Positions 59,016-64,000 of a DNA stretch of 64,000 nt are shown here, one piece after another. Under the pieces are notes generated by a model. That model was not told the origin of the DNA and did not search any database. It saw only the letters and a program-made list of their open reading frames with translations. Source of the stretch: Stenotrophomonas sp. Ste86 (GTDB lineage Bacteria > Pseudomonadota > Gammaproteobacteria > Xanthomonadales > Xanthomonadaceae); assembly GCF_024519465.1 (NCBI RefSeq), contig NZ_JALJRW010000005.1, positions 1 through 64,000 on the forward strand, read 5' to 3'. Each line of letters opens with the position of its first letter. Position 1 is the first letter of the stretch. The translations under genes were made by a program, and so were the position numbers.

Positions 59016-59981
59016 TCAGGCCGTTGCAGCGTCCTTGGGGGTGAAGTGCGGCATCGCCACGGCGGCGCCTTCCTTCTCGGTGGAGCGACCGGCGAACTGG
59101 TTGGCAAAGCGCACGTGGCGGATGAAGGCCGCGTCCGGGTCCTGCGCGATGGACGCGCACAGGGCACCGTTGAAGGCATCGCCGGCACCGGTGGTATCGA
59201 GCACCTGCACCTGTTCGGCGCCGACGCGGTAATACGGCTGGGCATCGCCACGCTGGTTTTCTTCTGCGTGGGAGACGAACACGCCCACCGAGCCCAGCGT
59301 CACCACCACCGTGCCATTGCCGACCAGCTTGCGGCACAGCGCATGCAGGCTGGCGCCGTCGAGGGCGGCCACATCGTTGGCATCCACGCGCTCGCCGACG
59401 TGGCGGCCGAGCAGGGCGGCGAACTCGGTTTCATTGGGGGTCAGCACGTCGGCCAGCTTGAGCAGGCCGATGCTGGACGGAGCGTCGGCCGGGGCCGCGT
59501 TGAGCACGGTGGTGACACCGGCCTCGCGGGCGATGGCCAGCGCCGCCTCAATGGTTTCCACCGGCGATTCCAACTGCGCCAGCACCACCTTGGCACCGCC
59601 CAGCAGCGCGCGCTGGGCCTGCACGAAGTCCAGGCTCAGCGCGGCGTTGGCGCCGGGGCCGATCACGATGGTATTGCGGCCGCGCGCGTCCACATAGATG
59701 CCGCCGGTGCCGGTCGGCTCGCTGCTGGCCTCGGCGGTCAGGTCGAAGCCGTCCTGCTCGGCCAGGCCACGCGCCATCGCGCCGCCGGCGTCATCGCCCA
59801 AGGCGCACAGGAAGGTGGTCGACGCGCCCGCGCGGCGTGCCGCCACGGCCTGGTTGAAGCCCTTGCCGCCGGGACCGGTGCTGTAGCGCCCGGCGATGGT
59901 CGCGCCCGGGGCCGGGAGCGATTCGCAACGCCAGACATGGTCCACATTGAAAGAACCGACAACGACGACAGTGTTACTCAT
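59016..59981 (-). CDS. rbsK: Ribokinase
   Basis: 321 residues of the PfkB family: GSFNVDHVWRCESLPAPG at the start, GPGGKGFNQAVAARRAG (36-52, sugar-binding), TPNETEFAAL (181-190), and the anion hole and catalytic GAGD (265-268). It phosphorylates ribose, feeding the pentose phosphate pathway. It lies 26 bp after a nucleoside transporter gene, suggesting that it handles ribose from imported nucleosides; a nucleosidase or phosphorylase is not in the window. Confidence 0.9.
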   Translation of the reverse strand: MSNTVVVVGSFNVDHVWRCESLPAPGATIAGRYSTGPGGKGFNQAVAARRAGASTTFLCALGDDAGGAMARGLAEQDGFDLTAEASSEPTGTGGIYVDARGRNTIVIGPGANAALSLDFVQAQRALLGGAKVVLAQLESPVETIEAALAIAREAGVTTVLNAAPADAPSSIGLLKLADVLTPNETEFAALLGRHVGERVDANDVAALDGASLHALCRKLVGNGTVVVTLGSVGVFVSHAEENQRGDAQPYYRVGAEQVQVLDTTGAGDAFNGALCASIAQDPDAAFIRHVRFANQFAGRSTEKEGAAVAMPHFTPKDAATA

Positions 59982-60007
59982 AAAGACTGTTTCTCAGGAA
60001 GCGGATA

Positions 60008-61306
60008 TCAGCTGAAATGCGTCAGCACGCCGGCGATGGTCGCCGTCATGAAGGTGGCAATGGTACCGCCGAGCACCGCACGCAGGCCGAACTTGGCCAG
60101 ATCGTGGCGACGCTCCGGGGCCAGGCCACCAATACCACCGATCTGGATCGCGATGGAGCTGAAGTTGGCAAAACCGCACAGCGCGTAGGTGGCGATCAGG
60201 CGACCCTCGGAAGACAGGCTCACGCCCGGCACCTGGCCGTTCACGATTTTGGACAGCTCCGAGTACGCCACGAATTCGTTGATGACCACCTTCTGGCCGA
60301 TCAGCGAACCCACCGTGGTGGCATCGGCCCACGGCGTACCGATCACCCAGGCGATCGGGGCAAGCACGTAGCCGAAGATGGTCGACAGGTCGGTCGGGCG
60401 ACCGATCATGGCCTGCAGGCCGCTGATTTCACCCAGCCAGGTCAGTGGCGCGTTGAGCAGGGCGATCAGGGCGATGAAGGCCAGCAGCATCGCACCGATG
60501 TTCAGCGCCAGCTTGAGGCCGTCACCGGCACCGGCCGCCGCCGCGTCGATGATGTTGCTGGAGGTCTTCTCCACGTCCATCTTGACCGTGCCACGGGTCA
60601 GCGGCGTGCCGGTTTCGGGCACCAGCAGCTTGGCTACCACCAGGGTCGCCGGGGCGGCCATGATGCTGGCAGCCAGCAGATGCTTGGCGTAGAAGGCCTG
60701 CTGCACCGGATCGTTGCCGCCGAGCATGCCCACGTAGGCGGCCAGCACGCCACCGGCGATGTGCGCCATGCCGCCGATCATCATCGTGATCAGTTCGGAC
60801 TGGGTCATCTTGGCGATGTACGGACGCACCGTCAGCGGCGCCTCGGTCTGGCCGATGAAGACGCTGGCGCAGACGCTGGTGGTTTCCGCACCGGATACGC
60901 GCATGATCTTGGTGATCGCCCAGGCCATGCCGCGCACGATCGCCTGCATGACATTGAGGTGGTACATCACCCCCATCAGGGCCGAGAAGAAGATGATCGT
61001 CGGCAGCACCTGGAAGGCGAAGATGAAACCGAACTGTTCGGTGTTCATCAGGCTGCCGAAGATGAAGCCGGAGCCTTCATTGACGAAGCTGAGGATCTTG
61101 ACGAAGCCCTTGCCCAGCGCATCGAACACGTCGCGGCCACCGGGCACCAGCAGCACCACCGCCGCAAAGGCGATCTGCAGCGTGATACCGGTCACCACCA
61201 GACGCCAGTCAACGGCGCGCTTGTTGTTCGAGAACAGCCAGGCGATGCCGATAAGCACTACCAACCCGAACAGGCCGAAGCCAATCCTGCCCAAACCTTC
61301 GACCAT
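60008..61306 (-). CDS. NupC/CNT family concentrative nucleoside transporter
   Basis: 432 residues with about ten membrane helices. CNT signatures are VLPTIIFFSALMGVMYHL, SVFIGQTEAPLTVRPYI, MIGGMAHIAGGVLAAYVGML, KVVINEFVAYSEL and YALCGFANFSSIAIQIGGIG. It imports nucleosides with H+ or Na+. The start at 61306 follows AGGGAAG at good spacing. It is the first gene of a two-gene operon with ribokinase. Confidence 0.93.
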   Translation of the reverse strand: MVEGLGRIGFGLFGLVVLIGIAWLFSNNKRAVDWRLVVTGITLQIAFAAVVLLVPGGRDVFDALGKGFVKILSFVNEGSGFIFGSLMNTEQFGFIFAFQVLPTIIFFSALMGVMYHLNVMQAIVRGMAWAITKIMRVSGAETTSVCASVFIGQTEAPLTVRPYIAKMTQSELITMMIGGMAHIAGGVLAAYVGMLGGNDPVQQAFYAKHLLAASIMAAPATLVVAKLLVPETGTPLTRGTVKMDVEKTSSNIIDAAAAGAGDGLKLALNIGAMLLAFIALIALLNAPLTWLGEISGLQAMIGRPTDLSTIFGYVLAPIAWVIGTPWADATTVGSLIGQKVVINEFVAYSELSKIVNGQVPGVSLSSEGRLIATYALCGFANFSSIAIQIGGIGGLAPERRHDLAKFGLRAVLGGTIATFMTATIAGVLTHFS

Positions 61307-61498
61307 GAGACTTCCCTTGGGGGTGCGGCGAAAAACGGGAAGCCTATAGCGGTGGCAGGGGCGGAGCAAGGAAAAGCGGCGTCCACGGGCCGATCGGCCG
61401 TGATCGGGCAAGTATCCACAAGGGTTTGGACGCCCCGGCGGCTACACTGAGGGCCATCGTTCCGGCCCGGATGCGGGCCTGCAGCAGAGGAGAATTCC

Positions 61499-62470
61499 AT
61501 GCAATACCGGCGTCTTGGTTCCACCGGCCTGAAGGTGTCGGCCCTGTCCTTCGGGGCCTGGGTCACCTTTGGCGACCAGATCGGCCGCGATGAGGCCCGC
61601 AACCTGATCGCCAGCGCCTGGGACCACGGAATCAACTTCTTCGACAATGCCGAGGGCTACGCCCGCGGCCGCGCCGAGCAGGTAATGGGCGATGTGATCG
61701 CCGACCTGCGCCTGCCGCGCGACGGTTTCTGCGTGTCCAGCAAGGTGTTCTTCGGGGCGGTCGATAACCCGGGGCCGACCCAGCACGGGTTGTCGCGCAA
61801 GCACGTCACCGACGCCTGCCATGCCGCGCTCAAGCGCCTGCGGGTGGATTACCTGGACCTGTACTACTGCCACCGCCCGGATCCGGACACCCCCATCGCC
61901 GAGACCGTGCTGGCGATGGACACCCTGATCCGCCAGGGCAAGGTGCTGTACTGGGGCACCTCGGAATGGTCGGTCGCACAGATCCAGGAAGCGGTGGCCA
62001 TCGCCCGTGCCCACCACCTGCACCTGCCCTCGATGGAGCAGCCGCAGTACAACCTGCTGCACCGCGAGCGCGTGGAGCAGGAATATGTGCCGCTGTACGC
62101 CGACCCGGGGCTGGGCACCACGATCTGGTCGCCGCTGGCCTCGGGCCTGCTGACCGGCAAGTACAACGACGGCGTGGACGCGCAGTCGCGGCTGGGCCAG
62201 GGCCAGCTGGCCTGGCTCAAGGAGCAGGTGCTCGGCGATGCTGCCGGCAGCCGCCTGGACCGGGTGCGACGCTACACCGCGCTGGCCGCCAGCCTGGGCC
62301 TGTCGCCGGCGCAGCTGGCCATCGCCTGGTGCCTGCGCAACCCCAACGTCTCCAGTGTGATCCTCGGCGCCAGCCGGGTGGGGCAGCTGGAAGAGAACCT
62401 GGGGGCGCTGGCCGTTCTTGAGCAGGTCGATGACGCGACGTGGCAGCAAATCGACGCGATTTTTGCCTGA
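61499..62470 (+). CDS. Aldo/keto reductase (AKR, potassium-channel beta-subunit-like)
   Basis: 323 residues, TIM barrel: MQYRRLGSTGLKVSALSFG, with the catalytic tetrad Asp49, Tyr54, Lys82 and His125 (FFDNAEGYARG, SSKVFF, YYCHRPD). NADPH-binding ILGASRVGQLEENL and WSPLASGLLTGKY fit the Kv-beta/YghZ-like group. It reduces aldehydes; the physiological substrate is unknown. It has a strong ribosome-binding site (AGAGGAGA) and stands alone. Confidence 0.9.
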   Translation: MQYRRLGSTGLKVSALSFGAWVTFGDQIGRDEARNLIASAWDHGINFFDNAEGYARGRAEQVMGDVIADLRLPRDGFCVSSKVFFGAVDNPGPTQHGLSRKHVTDACHAALKRLRVDYLDLYYCHRPDPDTPIAETVLAMDTLIRQGKVLYWGTSEWSVAQIQEAVAIARAHHLHLPSMEQPQYNLLHRERVEQEYVPLYADPGLGTTIWSPLASGLLTGKYNDGVDAQSRLGQGQLAWLKEQVLGDAAGSRLDRVRRYTALAASLGLSPAQLAIAWCLRNPNVSSVILGASRVGQLEENLGALAVLEQVDDATWQQIDAIFA

Positions 62471-62500
62471 GCGGCGCGTACACGCGGCGCGGGGGACAAG

Positions 62501-62673
62501 GTAGAGCCGAGCCGTGCTCGGCTGGGCCCGCGCGATGGGGGAGTGACGCGCGTTGCCGGCGCGTAGGCGCGGCGAGGGAGGCGTAGAGCCGAGCCATGCT
62601 CGGCTGGGCCCCCCGGGAAGCTGCCGGGCTGCGGGATCTACCAGGAATGCAGCCGAGCATGGCTCGGCTCTAC
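62501..62673. repeat. Three SMAG elements, GCCGAGCATGCTCGGC subtype
   Basis: Forward copies 62501-62523 (AGCCGAGCCGTGCTCGGCT) and 62583-62605, inverted copy 62651-62673. They lie between the reductase and the heme-uptake promoter. Confidence 0.9.
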
Positions 62674-62703
62674 CGGGCGGCGGGTGCGTTACTTGTATCT
62701 TTG

Positions 62704-62802
62704 TGATTGATAGCGTCAATCGAAATTAGCCAATCAATCATCAATTCCATCAATGAAGTTGAGAATGGTTGTTGATTGTCAACTGAGAATCATTATCATT
62801 TA
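62704..62802 (+). promoter_or_regulatory. AT-rich hemP promoter with Fur box
   Basis: A candidate promoter is TTGATT (62772-62777), a 16-nt spacer and TATCAT (62794-62799). A Fur-box-like 19-mer TCAACTGAGAATCATTATC (62779-62797) overlaps the -10 and matches 14 of 19 positions of GATAATGATAATCATTATC. Upstream lie several ATCAAT repeats and an inverted GATTGA/TCAATC (62704-62720). The stretch is strikingly AT-rich compared with the rest of the window. Iron-dependent repression is expected. Confidence 0.75.
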
Positions 62803-62828
62803 AATCGTCCCTCGCACGAGTCCAGACG

Positions 62829-63026
62829 ATGAACACTCAAGCTGCTGTGCTGCTGCGCCCCGAAACGCTGACCCTCCGCGACCGTCCGGTCCGCGTGGTC
62901 CCGCCCGAAGAAGTGATCGACAGCGAAGCCCTGCTCAAGGGCCGCCGCGAAATCCTGATCCAGCACGGCGACCGCTTCTATCGCCTTCGCCATACCAGCA
63001 ACGACAAGCTCATTCTGACCAAGTAG
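62829..63026 (+). CDS. hemP: Hemin uptake protein HemP
   Basis: 65 residues with the conserved HemP C-terminal core (SEALLKGRREILIQHGDRFY, then RLRHTSNDKLILTK). HemP/HmuP proteins are small and Fur-regulated; some members activate the downstream heme receptor gene. It lies under the Fur box and ahead of a TonB-dependent heme receptor, the standard arrangement. Confidence 0.92.
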   Translation: MNTQAAVLLRPETLTLRDRPVRVVPPEEVIDSEALLKGRREILIQHGDRFYRLRHTSNDKLILTK

Positions 63027-63100
63027 CGCCCGTCGCTGGCCGGCCGCTGCTCCGGCTGTTGGCTGCCCCACCGGCCGCCTGCGCTTCCGGTGCTTGTCCA

Positions 63101-63130
63101 GGCAGGCCCGCTCCTCCCCCCGGGCCTGCC
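63101..63130 (+). other. Hairpin between hemP and the heme receptor
   Basis: A perfect 10-bp stem (GGCAGGCCCG 63101-63110 with CGGGCCTGCC 63121-63130) and a pyrimidine-rich 10-base loop. No T-run follows. The rest of the 204-bp gap (63027-63230) is very C/T-rich on the plus strand and has no gene. Confidence 0.7.
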
Positions 63131-63230
63131 GTTGCCCACCGCTCTCTCCCCCTCGACGTTTCGCCTGCGGCCTCGGTCGCCGGCGTCGGTCGGGGGTCTC
63201 CTTCCGCGTCCAGCCGATTCCCGCCCATCC

Positions 63231-64000
63231 ATGAAGATCCGCCCCAATGCCCTGAGCGCCGCCCTGTGGCTGGCGTTGCCGATGGCCGCCAATGCCGCTG
63301 CATCCGCCGCTGCCGATGGCGCGCCCGACGCGCGTGAGTTCGACCGTGTGCAGGTCACCGCCACGCGCACCGAGCGTGCGCTGAGCGATGTGGCCGCCAC
63401 GGTCGATGTGATCGACCGCGAGCAGCTCGACGACCACCTGGTCCGCGACATCAAGGATCTGGTGCGCTACGAGCCAGGTATTTCGGTGACCAGCAGCCCG
63501 GCACGCTTCGGGCTGGGCGGTTTCCGCATCCGCGGCCTGGACGGCAACCGCGTGCTGATCCAGACCGACGGCATCGCCCTGCCCAAGGCGTTCGCCATCG
63601 GCAGCTTCTCCGATGCCAACCGCAACTTCACCGATCTGGAAACGCTCAAGCGGGTCGAGATCGTGCGCGGTCCGGCCAGCGCGCTGTATGGCTCTGACGC
63701 GCTCGGCGGCGTGGTCGCTTTCGTCACCAAGGACCCGGCCGATTACCTCAAGGACGGCAAGGACAGTTACGTCGGCCTGAAGTTCGGCTACGACGGCCAG
63801 TGGAAGGGCTTGTACGGCGGGGTCACCACCGCCTTCGGCGGCGACCGCTGGAGCGGCATGGTCAACGTCAACCATCGCCAGGGCCAGGAAACCGACAGCA
63901 AGGGCGACGTGCGCAGCGACAACAGCACCCGCACCGCCGCCAACCCGCAGGACCGCGATGGCCGCAGCCTGCTCGGCAAGCTGGTGTTCGCGCCCAGCGA
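63231..64000 (+). CDS. TonB-dependent heme/hemoglobin receptor, N-terminal part (runs off the window)
   Basis: 256 full codons are visible and the frame is open at the window end. A signal peptide (ALSAALWLALPMAANAAA, cleavage near residue 23) is followed by a TonB-box region (FDRVQVTATRTERALSD). The plug domain (DLVRYEPGISVTSSPARFGL, GFRIRGLDGNRVLIQTDGIA, VEIVRGPASALYGSDALGGV) follows, and then the first barrel strands. The plug wording fits the TonB-hemoglobin/transferrin/lactoferrin receptor family. It follows hemP under Fur control, so heme is the likely ligand. No strong ribosome-binding site precedes the ATG. Confidence 0.9.
   Translation, partial: MKIRPNALSAALWLALPMAANAAASAAADGAPDAREFDRVQVTATRTERALSDVAATVDVIDREQLDDHLVRDIKDLVRYEPGISVTSSPARFGLGGFRIRGLDGNRVLIQTDGIALPKAFAIGSFSDANRNFTDLETLKRVEIVRGPASALYGSDALGGVVAFVTKDPADYLKDGKDSYVGLKFGYDGQWKGLYGGVTTAFGGDRWSGMVNVNHRQGQETDSKGDVRSDNSTRTAANPQDRDGRSLLGKLVFAPS

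Overview
The window is a high-GC gammaproteobacterial chromosome segment from the Xanthomonadaceae, most likely Stenotrophomonas. The strongest pointers are about thirty short palindromic intergenic elements that begin with GTAG (the SMAG family described from S. maltophilia), an Ax21-like outer-membrane protein, and xanthomonad-type versions of the riboflavin, dcw and methionine-cycle genes. I see no prophage, insertion sequence, CRISPR array or tRNA. The content is mostly core genome, with accessory features in the intergenic regions and around an autotransporter.

Layout. 0-5.3 kb: an Ax21-like barrel protein, then an FMN riboswitch driving ribE-ribBA-ribH-nusB-thiL. 5.3-10.6 kb: a 28-bp tandem array, then a tightly overlapped minus-strand operon (lpoA, yraN, a DUF457 membrane hydrolase, a GlcD-like FAD oxidase), with rsmI divergent. 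10.6-13 kb: a dense SMAG cluster with a tandem duplication, RNase P RNA (minus), a DM13 protein and an NRDE/TANGO2-like protein. 13-30.3 kb: the dcw cluster mraZ-rsmH-ftsL-ftsI-murE-murF-mraY-ftsW-murG-murC-ddl-ftsQ-ftsA-ftsZ followed by lpxC. Nearly every junction is an ATGA/GTGA overlap, and murD is absent. 30.5-35 kb: dciA, an M23 peptidase and secA with its zinc tail. 34.9-39.3 kb: two long perfect inverted repeats, then a 1210-residue ESPR-type autotransporter lying between secA and a mutT-thiE fusion gene, neighbours that are adjacent in E. coli.

39-46.8 kb: mutT-thiE, a DUF4124-like protein, metF, a DUF3228 protein, a minus-strand ybaK/unknown/Imm10-like operon, a SUKH-like plus TPR protein, and ahcY under an SAH riboswitch. 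46.8-54.7 kb: an S9D peptidase, ppc, an acyl-CoA thioesterase and metK. 54.7-62.5 kb: an LpxH-like phosphoesterase, a second DUF457 protein, a methyltransferase, dusB, ribokinase with a NupC nucleoside transporter, and an aldo/keto reductase. 62.7-64 kb: a Fur-controlled hemP and the first 770 nt of a TonB-dependent heme receptor that runs off the window.

Functional themes: flavin supply under FMN feedback; cell-wall synthesis and division as one translationally coupled cluster; protein export and replication-helicase loading beside it; and the activated-methyl cycle (metF, ahcY, metK), with ahcY under SAH control and metF and metK sharing a candidate operator. Most starts were chosen by family N-terminus, overlap with the preceding stop and ribosome-binding site. 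Functions are assigned by recognition of motifs and family sequence, not by a database search.
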